Positions 46,030-57,440 of a DNA stretch of 64,000 bases are shown here, piece by piece (the first letter of the stretch is position 1; every line of letters starts with the position of its first letter). The position numbers and the translations under genes are program-made. The notes under the pieces were generated by a model. The model saw nothing but the letters and a program-made list of their open reading frames with translations. It had not been told where the DNA came from and did not search any database. Origin of the DNA: Prunus persica (Eukaryota; Streptophyta; Magnoliopsida; Rosales; Rosaceae); assembly GCF_000346465.2 (NCBI RefSeq), contig NC_034010.1, positions 21,623,757-21,687,756 on the forward strand. Direction: 5' to 3'.

Positions 46030-46606
46030 CTCTGCCGTTCTCTCAATGCACCTGTGTTTCAACTGTTACCTGGTCTTTGTTCAAATGAATCACTTGCTGC
46101 CCATTGATAGGCAGTTGGTTCAATGGGAAAAAGCAATGCTTTTTCTTCCTTCAGATTCCTATTTTGGCAGCAGCAAAATGAAAACAAAATTGTCTTCAAT
46201 TTCTGCCATCATTTACTGCCACATGACTTTCTCCACCATTTACTACATGGGTCCCATTAAAATTGCATGATTCTTTAACCAGAGTCTGAACAGCTCTCAC
46301 ATTTCCCACATTTCCCACAACGACTTAAGACTTCATCGCCCGACTTCTAACTGGACTCTCATCTCAAATTCACATCTCAAATTCAGGGGTTCACACGGAC
46401 TTATTGATTACAGAATTCTGAAAAAAGCGGTTTTGTCAGAATTCTGTTTTAGGACAAGGAGTCAAGTCCACCATGTTTCGTCAATCTTGAGATATCATAC
46501 AAGCATATATATGTACTTCATCAGTTTTGCATGTATGCTTACTTTTGTGCTTTACATTTTTCCTAAAGAGTTTCCCTTGTTCGTCTTGATCATTACCGTA
46601 GCTAAC
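46030..46606 (+). promoter_or_regulatory. RLP upstream module type 1 in front of RLP E
   Basis: Near copy of 40745-41373, with one AGCGGTTTTGTCAGAATTCTG instead of two. An in-frame ATG at 46511 precedes the favoured ATG at 46607. Confidence 0.65.
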
Positions 46607-47372
46607 ATGGTTGAAGCAAGGTGCTGCTTCAAACTCCTCTATGCAATTATTGTGGTGCTTTTACTACACATGAGCAGTCCTTGCGTTGGATGTAGCGAGA
46701 GGGACAGGCAAGCACTCCTTGCACTCAAACAAGGCCTCGTGGGTGACGACGGCGATCGCCTCCTTTCATGGGGAAGAGATGCCCAAAACAAAGATTGTTG
46801 CCAATGGGACGGAGTCTACTGCAACAACCAAACTGGTCATGTTGTTAAGCTTGATCTTGGAGACCAATCTTTGCAAGGTAAGATTAGTCCTAAACTCGTT
46901 CACTTGCAGCATTTGGAGTATTTTTACCTTAGTTTCAATAATTTCAATTGGAGCAAAATTCCAGATTTCATTGGATCTATGAGCAATTTAAGACACCTCG
47001 ACCTCTCTTCTGCTAATTTTGGAGGTGAAATTCCATATCAACTTGAAAACCTCACACACTTGCAGTATCTCGATCTCAGCTCTAATGGATATTCTATTAT
47101 CCACGCAAAAAACCTCAATTGGCTCCCTAATCGTTCAGGTCTGAAACACTTGGACCTAACTTACACTAATCTCAGTGATGTTGTTGGTTGGCTGGAAGCA
47201 GTTAATACGCTTCCTAAATTAAGAAACTTGATATTAATGGGGTGTAAACTTCCTCGTCCAATTATATCCTCTGCTTCTCTCATGAATTCTTCTAACTCTC
47301 TTGTTCATGTTGATCTCTCCCAAAACAATCTCAACTCTTCAATTTTCCAATGGTTGTCTGGTACTCGTACCA

Positions 47373-47565
47373 TGTAAAATTGTAATCAAAAGAAGAATGT
47401 TTGATTACTTGCACGTTTTCTCTTTACACTGTTAAGGGTATCTATACCCAAGTTTCCTACAATCAAGAGACTAGTAAAGGAAAGCAAATCATGTACAATC
47501 AATTACATATAATTTGGCAAATCACTCAATCCCAAATATATTGGGATTTAGTTGACTTCTCAACA
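47373..47565 (-). repeat. 3' LTR of the young copia element
   Basis: 193 bp; its partner is 51960-52152, with one mismatch. Confidence 0.95.
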
Positions 47566-47572
47566 CTCCCCC

Positions 47573-50500
47573 TCAAGTTGGAGAGTGAATATTGTGAACT
47601 CCCAACTTGCATACCATAGCCGAAAAATCTTCTTTTCCCAAGGCCTTCGTAAACACATCTGCTACTTGTTGTTGAGATGAAATATATCTTGTAACCACTG
47701 TTCTGTCCAGAATTTTATCCCTGATAAAATGACAATCAATTTCAATGTGTCTAGTTCTGTCATGGAACACTGGATTGGCAGATATGTGCAGCGCAGCTTG
47801 GTTATCACAGTGTAAAGTAGCTGGTCCTGGGTTTGGGAGTTGTAGGTCTTGCAATAGATAACGCAACCAAGTAATTTCACAGCAAGCACCTGTCATTGCG
47901 CGATATTCAGCCTCTGCTGAAGAAAGAGATACTGTTTTTTGTCTCTTTGTTCTCCATGAGATCAAAGAATTTCCAAGAAATACGCAATAGCCACTTGTGG
48001 ACCTTCGTGTGGTTGGACATCCCGCCCAATCTGAATCACAGTATGCCGTCAACTTCATCTCATTTCCAGCAGGAAAGAAGAGTCCTTGTCCTGGTGTACT
48101 TTTCAAATACCTCAAAACTCTCATGGCGGCATCTAAGTGTGGCTTGCGAGGCTCATGCATGAACCTACTGAGTATGTGTACTGAGTAGGTAATATCAGGT
48201 CTTGTTATGGTGAGATAAATCAAACGTCCCACCAATCGTCTATACTTTGCTGGATCATGAAGTATCTCACCTGTATCAGAAGAAATTTTGGAATTTTGTT
48301 CCATGGGAAAGCTTACTGGACGTGCTCCCAAAGCTCCTCCATCTTTAATAATGTCCAATGCATATTTCCTTTGACAAATAGAAATTCCTTTCCTGGAACG
48401 TGAGACCTCAATGCCCAAAAAATATTTAAGATCACCAAGGTCTTTGATCTTAAAACGAGTATTAAGAAATCGCTTGAGAGCATCAATGGCAGGCAAATTA
48501 TTTCCTGTAATCAATATGTCATCAACGTAGATCAAAAGAGCGGTGAAGGACTTGCCATTTTTGCAGGTAAAAAGCGAATAATCGGCTTTGGACTGAGTGA
48601 AACCAGCAGCTTGTATGGCTTCAGTGAACTTAGAAAACCATTGGCGAGATGCTTGCTTCAATCCGTACAAGGATTTGTGAAGGCGACATACCAAATGCTC
48701 CCCCTGTCGCCGAAGACCAGGAGGAGGTGACATGTAGATTTCCTCATGTAAATCGCCATGGAGGAATGCATTGTGGACGTCAAGTTGATGCAAAGACCAG
48801 TGGTGGGCAGCGGCAAGAGCAAGAACACACCGAACAGAAACCATTTTGGCAGTAGGAGAAAATGTGTCATGGTAGTCAAGACCTTCAGTTTGAGTGTACC
48901 CTTTGGCCACGAGACGAGCCTTGTAGCGCTCAATGGTGCCATCGGAGCGATGCTTGATTTTATAGACCCATTTGCATCCAATGGGTTGCTTCCCAGGTGG
49001 AAGAGAAGTGAGGGACCAAGTCTGATTGGATTCCAAAGCTGCAAGTTCAGATTGCATAGCCTCTTGCCAGTGGGGATTAGAAACAGCCTCTGCAAAAGTG
49101 TTAGGTTCCACTGGCCGACTAATATTGGCAATGAAAGTAAAGTGTGATGGTGAGTAACGGTGATAAGAAAGGAAATTAGAAAGGGGATAACGAGTACCTT
49201 TGGTGCGACATGGCAAGGAGTCCGACGATTGGTCAAGCGTGGGTAGAGTAACCTGTGAGCAAACATAATCATGGAGATGGGCTGGTTTAACCTTATGGCG
49301 AAGAGAGTGGCGGATGGGGGCTGGTGGTACAGAAGGAGAGGAAGGTTGTGATGGGGCTGGTATGGCAGTGGTGTCCGAGGGAAAAATGGGGGCAGCGGTG
49401 TCGAAAGAAGCCGTGAGATCGGGTGGGGTAGAAGGAGATGGAGGATGCGGTGAGAGTAAGTCAGGAGATATACATGGAGGAGATGACAAATCAGATAAAG
49501 GAAGAGGTAAAACAGGAGGTGGAGGTTCCGTGAGAGAGGAAGAAGGGAGAGTTTGGAAAGGAAAATGACTTTCATGAAAAACGACATCACGACTGGTAAA
49601 AATTTTTTTGGTGGTAAGATCAAATAATTTGTAGGCCTTTTGACCGAAAGGATAACCGAGAAAAACACATCGCTTGGCTCTAGGATCAAATTTATGGGAA
49701 GGTTGGACAATGGTGGCATAGGCTAAACAACCAAAAACGCGGAGGTGGGTATAAGAAGGAGGTTGATGGTACAGCTTCTCATATGGGGATATCTTGGATA
49801 AAAGGGTAGTGGGTAGACGATTGATCAAGTAAATGGCGGTGAGAACACATTCTCCCCAAAAAGAAATAGGGAGATTTGCCTGAAAACGTAAAGCCCTAGC
49901 CATCTCTATGATATGTCGGTGCTTGCGCTCTACAACACCATTTTGTTGTGGTGTGTAGACACAAGTATGTTGAAAGATAACCCCATGTTCGTGAAAGAAA
50001 CGACGCATGGAAGAAAATTCACCTCCATTATCAACGCGTATTTGTTGTACGTGAGTATTGAATTGTGTTTGGACAAAGGCAAAAAAAGATTTAAGCAAGT
50101 TCTGTGTTTCAGATTTATTTTGCATGAGAAATAACCATGTGAACCTAGTAAAATCATCCACAATAGTTAGAAAATAACGAGCCCCTGAAAAAGATGCAAT
50201 TTTATGTGGCCCCCAAATGTCACAATGAATAAGAGAGAATGGTTTAGAAGAGGAAATAGAACTTAAATTAAAAGGTAAGCGAGTTTGCTTTGCCAAGGGA
50301 CAAACCTCGCAAGCATTATTTGAAAAAGGGAAATTTAAAACATTCTTAGCTAAAAATTGTAAACGAGAAGATGATGGATGGCCTAAACGGCTGTGCCAGA
50401 GGTGAGTTGAGGCATGAGCATGGTTGCAAGATGGTGGGAGAAGGGAAGGCTTGTCTGACGCCAAAGAAACCAAGTAGTAAAGACCTCCTTGCTGTTTACC

Positions 50501-51865
50501 CAGACCAATCGTCTTCCTCGTAGCCAAGTCCTGCAAAATGCACCAATTAGGAAAAAAAGAGATGGAACAATGAAGTCCTTGTGTAAGTTTGCTTACTGAC
50601 ATCAAATTAACTTTGAAGCTAGGCACATACAAGACATTGTTTAAAGAAAGAGATGAGTTGAGAGAAGCATTCCCAACAGAAATAATAGAAGCCTTTTCAC
50701 CGCTAGGCAATACAACTGGTGGAATGGAAGGGTTGTTATTTGTGGACGTAAAAGAATGTGAGGTGGATGTAATATGATCTGTTGCGCCACTATCAATCAG
50801 CCAGCGATGTAAAGGTAAAGGATAATATGACAAACCTGCAGAGTTTGCTTGTGGCTCTTTCTTATCATTCATCATGGTAAGAATCTGCTGATACTCACTG
50901 TCAGATAGGTTGGGCATGGCAGACTTCAATTCTTGCATAGTGGGATTGTTCTGCACATGATTGGCAGAGGAACTTGAGCCTTTCTTGTTTCGGTTGGATA
51001 TGTGCAGTCGATGCCCAGGAGGATAGCCATGAAGTTTATAACAGGTATCAATTGTGTGATGATCCCGATCGCAGTGAGTGCAGTGAAGAGGCTTACGATT
51101 AGAATTCGAAGGTCCTTGGTGTTGGCGAACAGCCATTGCAGCAGGTTCCAAGGTAGTATGAGGAGTCCCCAGTTGTCGTTGCTTCTCCTCTTGGGAAACT
51201 AAGGAATAGATGTTGCGTATGGATGGTAGGGGCTGCATAAGAAGAATCTGTCCACGAGCAGCAGCATATGAATCATTCAGACCCATGAGAAATTGCATCA
51301 CCCTATTCCTCTCATCACGTTCAGCATGATCTTTCATGGCACCACAGGTACAAGTCGGCACATCACTGTATGATGCCAACTCATCCCATAGCCCCTTAAG
51401 TCTTGTGTAATAAGCGGCAACCGACATTTGATCTTGAGTAAGGGAAGCAATGTCACGTTGGATCTGGAAAATTCGAGGAACGTTGCTTTGAGAGAAGCGC
51501 TCCTTCAAATCTTCCCATATATCATGAGCAGTGTCAGAGTAGATGACGCTATCAGCTATGTCTTGATCAAGGGAATTCAAGATCCAAGATAGGATCATAT
51601 CATTGCAACGTTGCCAAAGAGAGAACTCATCAGGATCGGTTTTCTTTGAAGGCTTCTTGACAGTGCCATCAACAAAACCAAGTTTGTTCTTGGCACTCAA
51701 GGAGATTCGCATGGAACGACACCATGTCCCATAGTTGTCTCCATTCAATGGTTTGGATACAAGAACCATGCCAGGATGGTCAGAGTGATGAATGAAAAAA
51801 GGGTTGGAAACTTCAGACTTGTTTCCATCCTTGGAAGAAGTTTCAACTTCTTTGTCATTAGCCAT
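47573..51865 (-). CDS. Copia gag-pol polyprotein, 1430 residues, intact
   Basis: A single ORF, ATG at 51865, TGA at 47573-47575, 8 bases from the LTR. Order of domains: gag (GDNYGTWCRSMRISL, UBN2-like), CCHC zinc knuckle (CTHCDRDHHTIDTC), aspartic protease (WLIDSGATDHIT), GAG-pre-integrase with HLWHSRLGH...CEVC zinc site, integrase core with DIWGP, VDDFTRF, VDNGGEF and PQQNGVVER, reverse transcriptase (KWVYKIK, RYKARLVAKGYTQ, LDVHNAFLHG, YVDD) and RNase H (YCDSDWAG, LSSAEAEYRAM, TRHIEIDCHFIRD). No frameshift or missing catalytic residue is visible. A Pro/Ser-rich linker sits between integrase and reverse transcriptase. It is expected to form cytoplasmic virus-like particles and integrate cDNA in the nucleus. 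Confidence 0.95.
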   Translation of the reverse strand: MANDKEVETSSKDGNKSEVSNPFFIHHSDHPGMVLVSKPLNGDNYGTWCRSMRISLSAKNKLGFVDGTVKKPSKKTDPDEFSLWQRCNDMILSWILNSLDQDIADSVIYSDTAHDIWEDLKERFSQSNVPRIFQIQRDIASLTQDQMSVAAYYTRLKGLWDELASYSDVPTCTCGAMKDHAERDERNRVMQFLMGLNDSYAAARGQILLMQPLPSIRNIYSLVSQEEKQRQLGTPHTTLEPAAMAVRQHQGPSNSNRKPLHCTHCDRDHHTIDTCYKLHGYPPGHRLHISNRNKKGSSSSANHVQNNPTMQELKSAMPNLSDSEYQQILTMMNDKKEPQANSAGLSYYPLPLHRWLIDSGATDHITSTSHSFTSTNNNPSIPPVVLPSGEKASIISVGNASLNSSLSLNNVLYVPSFKVNLMSVSKLTQGLHCSISFFPNWCILQDLATRKTIGLGKQQGGLYYLVSLASDKPSLLPPSCNHAHASTHLWHSRLGHPSSSRLQFLAKNVLNFPFSNNACEVCPLAKQTRLPFNLSSISSSKPFSLIHCDIWGPHKIASFSGARYFLTIVDDFTRFTWLFLMQNKSETQNLLKSFFAFVQTQFNTHVQQIRVDNGGEFSSMRRFFHEHGVIFQHTCVYTPQQNGVVERKHRHIIEMARALRFQANLPISFWGECVLTAIYLINRLPTTLLSKISPYEKLYHQPPSYTHLRVFGCLAYATIVQPSHKFDPRAKRCVFLGYPFGQKAYKLFDLTTKKIFTSRDVVFHESHFPFQTLPSSSLTEPPPPVLPLPLSDLSSPPCISPDLLSPHPPSPSTPPDLTASFDTAAPIFPSDTTAIPAPSQPSSPSVPPAPIRHSLRHKVKPAHLHDYVCSQVTLPTLDQSSDSLPCRTKGTRYPLSNFLSYHRYSPSHFTFIANISRPVEPNTFAEAVSNPHWQEAMQSELAALESNQTWSLTSLPPGKQPIGCKWVYKIKHRSDGTIERYKARLVAKGYTQTEGLDYHDTFSPTAKMVSVRCVLALAAAHHWSLHQLDVHNAFLHGDLHEEIYMSPPPGLRRQGEHLVCRLHKSLYGLKQASRQWFSKFTEAIQAAGFTQSKADYSLFTCKNGKSFTALLIYVDDILITGNNLPAIDALKRFLNTRFKIKDLGDLKYFLGIEVSRSRKGISICQRKYALDIIKDGGALGARPVSFPMEQNSKISSDTGEILHDPAKYRRLVGRLIYLTITRPDITYSVHILSRFMHEPRKPHLDAAMRVLRYLKSTPGQGLFFPAGNEMKLTAYCDSDWAGCPTTRRSTSGYCVFLGNSLISWRTKRQKTVSLSSAEAEYRAMTGACCEITWLRYLLQDLQLPNPGPATLHCDNQAALHISANPVFHDRTRHIEIDCHFIRDKILDRTVVTRYISSQQQVADVFTKALGKEDFSAMVCKLGVHNIHSPT

Positions 51866-51959
51866 GGCAGAGAACTAACGAAAACAAAGAATGAGGAAGC
51901 TGGGAATTTTGACGGTAAAGAGAAAAACAAGAGCTAGGTTTTCTCCTGCTCTGATACCA

Positions 51960-52152
51960 TGTAAAATTGTAATCAAAAGAAGAATGTTTGATTACTTGCA
52001 CGTTTTCTCTTTACACTGTTAAGGGTATCTACACCCAAGTTTCCTACAATCAAGAGACTAGTAAAGGAAAGCAAATCATGTACAATCAATTACATATAAT
52101 TTGGCAAATCACTCAATCCCAAATATATTGGGATTTAGTTGACTTCTCAACA
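51960..52152 (-). repeat. 5' LTR of the young copia element
   Basis: 193 bp. It begins transcription of the element on the minus strand. Confidence 0.95.
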
Positions 52153-54214
52153 TACCAACCTTGTTTATCTTGATCTCTCTTTGAACAATTTCAGAGGTTC
52201 CTCAATTCCTGATTATTTCGGAAACATGAGCTCTCTTGCATATCTTATTCTCTCTGGTAGAAAACTTGAAGGAGGGATCCCGAATTCCTTCGCCAAGTTA
52301 TGTAGGCTGCGAGAGTTGAACCTTGGGTTTAATAGTCTTAGTGGACAACTTTCAGACTTTGTTGAAACATTGTCCAAATGCGCTCAAAAGACATTGGAGA
52401 GTTTGTATCTCTCTCAAAATCCTGACCTTTCGGGTTCATTGCCTGATCTTACGAACTTCTTATCATTGAAACACTTGTCTCTCGGGGGCAATAACTTAAG
52501 TGGAAGAATACCTGAAAGTATTGGACAAATGTCCAAGCTGGAGACTATTGGTTTTGATGGGAATTCTTTGGACGGAGTGATTTCAGAAACTCATTTTTCA
52601 AAACTCTCCAAATTAAGTTATTTGAGTTTATCATCTAACTCACTACTTTTAAACTTCAGTTTTGATTGGATTCCTCCCTTCCAATTGCAACGCATAATAT
52701 TGAAGTCTTGTAAGATGTGGCTGTCGTCTTTCCCAAAATGGCTTCAAACTCAAAAAAATTATACATGGCTTGATATTTCTGATGCTGGAATTTCTGATAC
52801 CATTCCAAGTTGGTTTTGGGATTTGCCACAAAAATTAGTGGGTATGGATATCTCTCACAATCAAATGAGAGGAACAGTTGGAAATATTAGATTGGAGTTT
52901 GCACCGCGCCTAAATTTGAGTTGGAATCAATTGAATGGTCCAATCCCTTCAATTCTATCAAAAGCTTCAGTTCTAGATCTCTCCCATAATAACTTTTCTG
53001 GGGCAGCTTTTTTTTCGTGTGCAACCGAGGATAGTAATTTAACCTTTCTTGATCTCTCAAGCAATCATGTATCTGGAGAACTTCCTGATTGTTGGATCCA
53101 TTTTAAAAAATTAGTCTTCCTTGATTTCAGCAATAACTATTTATTTGGAAAAATTCCCACCACGATGGGGCACTTGTTTAGTATCGAGACACTAAGACTA
53201 AGTAACAACAGATTTGTGGGACAGTTGCCTTCACAATTGAAGAATTGTACAAAGTTGACACTTTTTGATCTTGGGGAAAATAGCTTATCATGCTCAATAC
53301 CTGAATGGTTAGGGGCTAGTCTTCCGAATTTGACTATCTTAATCCTTCGAGGTAATCAGTTCTATAGAAGCATCCCGCCCCAATTATGCCATCTGACAAG
53401 CATTCAAATTTTGGATTTGTCGATGAACAACATCTCTGGAACTATACCCAAATGTCTCAACAATTTGATTGTTTTGGCTCATAAAGGAAATTCAAGTCGA
53501 ATTATCCAACATTCATATATGACTCAGCTGGGAGAATTAAATTTTATTTGGCATTATGAGGAGGAAGCATCTTTAACATGGAAAGGGGTAAGGTCTAAAT
53601 ACAAAAGTACTCTGGGACTTGTAAAGAGTATTGATCTCTCAAGCAATAAGTTGACTGGGGAGATTCCTAGTGAAATCACTGATCTTGTTGGTTTGGTTTC
53701 TTTAAACCTGTCAAGAAACCAATTAACAGGTCAAATACCTCCAAGGATTGGAATGCTGCAGGAGTTAGATTTCCTTGATTTATCAAGAAACCAGATTAAT
53801 GGCAGAATTCCAAACAGTCTATCTCAGATAGATCGTATTCGTTACTTGGACTTGTCAGAAAACAACTTGTCTGGAAAAATTCCAATAGGGACCCAGCTCC
53901 AAAGCTTTAGTCCATCTTCTTATGGTGGAAATCCTCTACTTTGTGGACTGCCACTCCTAAGGACATGCAATGAGGAGGAAAAAGGTCCACGACAAACTGT
54001 GTTGGTGAATGAAGACAATAAAGATGGGCTCATATCGCAAGGATTTTACATTAGTTTGGGGCTTGGGTTTGCTGTTGGATTTTGGGGAGTTTTTGGCACT
54101 CTTCTATTCAACAGGTCATGCAGATATACATACTTCAATTTCTGGATTTGTTTCACAGATTGGTTGTACGTGAAGACAGAAATCATCAGGCAAAGGATAC
54201 GTAATACTAGATAA

Positions 54215-54968
54215 ATGGTAATTACTACTATCTCTCTCACATACTATTTTTGAAATTCAATGATGCAAGTTAGTTGTTCTTTATCCCGAAATGCATGTAG
54301 ATATTATATGACATAATTAATATTTTTTTAAAAGGAAATATGAACTTTCTATTTTTTGCTATATAAAAGGAACATGCATGCATGATTTTGTTCACTAGTT
54401 ATAATTATGTTTCCCTTCGTTTTTAGTGCAGGCACCTTTGAGATGACATTCTTTTCCTTCAGTTGAAGATGGACGAGACGAAGGACTGCTTTTTGTACTA
54501 GCATTCGAGTACTTGAGTGATGATGATAAGGGATCTCACTGAAATAAGGGAACCATTTATTTTATAGTAAATGAGTTGCACCGTTATTTGTAAGAACTTA
54601 ATGGGAACTTCACCCCTAATGAAGTATTTGGTATGATGTTCTTGTGTACCTCATGGTTTTTTCTGATTCGAGCATGTTATCTCAATGTAGGGAATGCAAA
54701 CACTTAATTGCCTTTTACTATATTGCTCGTGTGGATTTAAAAAAAAAAAAAAGAAGGAAGAATTTGAGTTAAGTGAATCAATCACAGAAATGAAAGTGTT
54801 GTCAATCTGGGAAATGCACTTTACTAACGTTATTCTTTCCGCCTGTGTAAGAAAGAAAATACTTACTTTGAAAGTCCAGTATTTTTTAAAGTATTTTTGT
54901 TTTGTTTTTGGTTTTTAAAGGTTATCTTCTCTGTATGAACACGAAAAAAGAAGTAAAATATTTGTAAG
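54215..54968. other. RLP E 3' region
   Basis: Matches 44198-44942 almost base for base, including the 3'-UTR-intron signals. Confidence 0.45.
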
Positions 54969-55041
54969 CGCCCACCATGGGGCTCGAACCCATGACCACA
55001 AGGTTAAGAGCCTTGCGCTCTACCGACTGAGTTAGACGGTA
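54969..55041 (-). pseudogene. tRNA-Lys(CTT) relic, unit E
   Basis: Same as unit A (anticodon CTT, good T-arm), with the acceptor stem broken in its first two positions. Confidence 0.8.
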
Positions 55042-55116
55042 TATATATAGTAAATACACAAATCTTACCACAACATCACAGCCAATCACGTAGAGTTCAA
55101 ACCATTCAGGTATTGA

Positions 55117-55430
55117 GAAGCATCATAACAGTAGACCTCGCCAGTAGCATCTTCACACCAACCACAACCACCCAACAGGTAAACTTTGTTTCCCAGCACT
55201 TCGAAACCCATGCCTTTTCCCTTCAAGACGCGAGGCGGAAGTCCCTGAACAAGCTTCCATGACCTTCTTGATGAGTTGGGATCCAACACATAACAGCAAA
55301 GTCGGTCCAACCTGTCTCGACACAAAGCATAGATCCAAGTCTCATCAAGTTTATGCTTTCGACGGTAAGTATGCCACTCTTCACTGCACACTAAGTCTCT
55401 CCATCTTTTTGAAACACATTATAGGAGTGT
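55117..55430 (-). pseudogene. SKIP4-like penultimate exon alone (unit E)
   Basis: The minus-strand frame reads CVSKRWRDLVCSEEWHTYRR, then LDETWIYALCRDRLDRLCCY, LPPRVLKGKGMGFEVLGNKV, LLGGCGWCEDATGEVYCYDA. It carries the end of the F-box region and the first kelch blades of a SKIP4-like protein. The exon is undisrupted, but the last exon is missing: at 55117 it runs straight into the sequence that follows the tRNA-Lys relic. Upstream (above 55430) the F-box part is not recognisable. Confidence 0.8.
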
Positions 55431-55479
55431 AAGCCAAATTTGAAAGTAGCAAAGCAACAGTTCCATAATCCTACTGTTC

Positions 55480-56557
55480 TATGGTCTGGTTGAAGTACAT
55501 TAGGAAGGGAAATAAAATGGTCTCTCTAATTCTTTCTATCTCAATGTTACTTGAATGGTAGGGCTAGCAGAGATTCTTGAAGCCTACCCCATGATATTAG
55601 TATAAAAGGGATTCATTGATGATTTGATAAATGGCAATGGGTGTAATGTTTTCATTTGAATGAGTTGTACACCATGATTCTTCAAAAGGGATCAGTGAAG
55701 ATGTAATATTCCAATTTCCGATCAGTTTGGCATGTAATTTTACACTTGAGATTAAGAATGAAATTTGTGTCAGTAATCCCAGAAATATAGGTTTGAGAAG
55801 TGTCTTTGCTGCGGACGCAGTACTATTTTCTTAACGCCAGGCTAATCATCTGGTAGCACATCAACTAAAAACGGTTGGGGGTGTCCAGCACATGCAGGCC
55901 TAGGTGCAAACCCAGACCAAGGTAAGCCCATCTGCTTCCATATTTCTTTCCATTGTAGCCCAATTGCATAAAGTCTTTAACAATCAACAATGAACCCCGG
56001 AAAATGATATTCCTCTTTCCCTCCTGTAGAGGCAATTCAGGCGGACCCAGCTCACGCCCAGTATGGGCCATGACCCACACTCAACTTTTATTACTCATCT
56101 ATATGGTTAGGCCTACATATTTATTAAAAACATAAAAATAAGCCCACACACAATTATCCATTTATTAAAAATGAATTCAAGAAACATCCTAGAAAGCCAC
56201 AACCCATCACGCTAAGAATTGCCAGCTGCCTTTCTCCCTGTATCCCAAGCCTCTACATTTAGTATCCGTGCATTTACACGCATTTAAGATAATATTAACT
56301 ATTAGATTAATCTAATAAACTTTAATAAATCCACATAATCATAATTGTATTAAACAAAAAATAACCATTTGCACCTTATTATATTTATCCAATAACTCTG
56401 AAGAAAAAAAAAGGTATCCCAGCAAGCAGCAACCCTACCCCATTGCATTGGTATAAAAACGAATTTCGTTGATGATTTGATCAATTACAATGGATGTAGT
56501 GTTTTCATTAGAATGAGTTACACACCATAAGGTGGTTGTAATATTCTTATCAGTTTA

Positions 56558-56605
<48 letters not shown>

Positions 56606-56997
56606 TCCCCTTCTATTGAGGGATCCCTCAAATAATTTTATTTGAGGGACGCCCTTTAGAGTACCCTACAATTCTTTTCTCAATAATCCAAACCATCTAT
56701 TTTTTAGGTATTCATTCATAGATCATCCTTACAAAAAATTAGACAAATCGGAAACCGTTTCGACATCCAATTGTGTCTTACAAAATCAATGAACACGGTG
56801 CTTTAAGAAAAGTACTAAAATTTCAATAACTCAATTGAGTGGTCACATGATATCGGATTCAAGTGATTTTTTGTAGAGATGATCTTTGAATGAGTATCTA
56901 CAAAATAGACTGTTTGGATTAGTGAAATACAATCCGTAGTGGGGCCTACAAGAGGTGTCCCTCAAATAAGTTTATTTGAGGGATCCCTCAATGGAAG

Positions 56998-57034
<37 letters not shown>

Positions 57035-57440
57035 TCCATGAATTTCCTTGCAAGACAGTGAACTTGTTGCTCATAATCTTGGTGCATTGCTGTTTGCTGT
57101 TTTGCTGTTGAGATTAAGAATGATTAGAGGAGAGAGTGATCAGACTCACTCAACCAAAACCTGACAAAAGGTTGCCAAAGAGGCAAGGGATCAAAAGCCC
57201 AGCATAAAACTGGGGGAAAACTCTACACAACATGACGGGGGCAGAGAGGCTCAGTTTATTAACTGAAAGGAGATGATTCCAGGAGAAACCAATGGAATCA
57301 AAAGAGTTTGCAATAGCTTTAGGAGGGCTTTGGGTGGAAGGAGAAAAAGAGAAGGTTTTAGGAAGAAAGAAGAAAGGGGAGGCAAATATCCCCATCTTAG
57401 GCCCATGATTCTAGGCACATCCTCAAGATAAAGGGTACAT
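55480..57440. repeat. Duplicated flank of unit E (paralogous to 17364-19205)
   Basis: Same order of blocks as in unit A, plus the MITE at 56603-57002 within the TA repeat. The frame at 57150-57395 corresponds to 18863-19045 and has no domain. Confidence 0.7.
56603..57002. mobile_element. 400-bp MITE inserted in a (TA)n tract
   Basis: The ends CAGTCCCCTTCTATTGAGGG and the reverse complement of the right end (GAGAGCTTCCATTGAGGGAT) share ATTGAGGGATCCCTCAAATA, then TTTATTTGAGGGAC on both sides. Each end also folds on itself (TTGAGGGATCCCTCAA). TA flanks both sides, which fits Tc1/mariner-type (Stowaway-like) insertion. The empty site is at 18717-18746. Confidence 0.82.

Larger units (their letters stand above)
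47373..52152 (-). mobile_element. Young, apparently intact Ty1/copia retrotransposon inside RLP E
   Basis: 4780 bp in minus orientation. It begins TGTAAAATTG and ends TCTCAACA in + strand view, with TACCA duplications at 47368-47372 and 52153-52157. The two 193-bp LTRs differ at a single position by my reading (CTATACCC versus CTACACCC). The primer site TGGTATCAGAGC (initiator tRNA-Met, minus strand, 51948-51959) follows the 5' LTR directly. The polypurine tract GAGGGGGAGTG is next to the 3' LTR. One uninterrupted gag-pol ORF lies inside. All known parts for autonomous movement are present. Confidence 0.96.
46607..54214 (+). pseudogene. RLP E: EIX2-like receptor gene split by a copia insertion
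   Basis: The coding parts are 46607-47372 and 52158-54214. The TACCA target duplication lies at the joint, and the two parts are in the same frame. Without the insertion the gene would be uninterrupted, about 940 residues, with the full RLP layout and tail RIRNTR. As it stands, translation from 46607 runs two codons into or up to the LTR and stops (ATG TAA at 47372-47377), giving a ~256-residue secreted LRR fragment. It is mosaic: the first ~210 codons follow D almost exactly, then from KLPRPIIS onward, and in the tail (RQTVLVN, TEIIRQRI), it follows A. Confidence 0.92.

Noticed and set aside
48658..49719. 353-codon minus-strand ORF within the young copia element
   Set aside because: Out-of-frame shadow of gag-pol, rich in Leu/Pro/His by composition.
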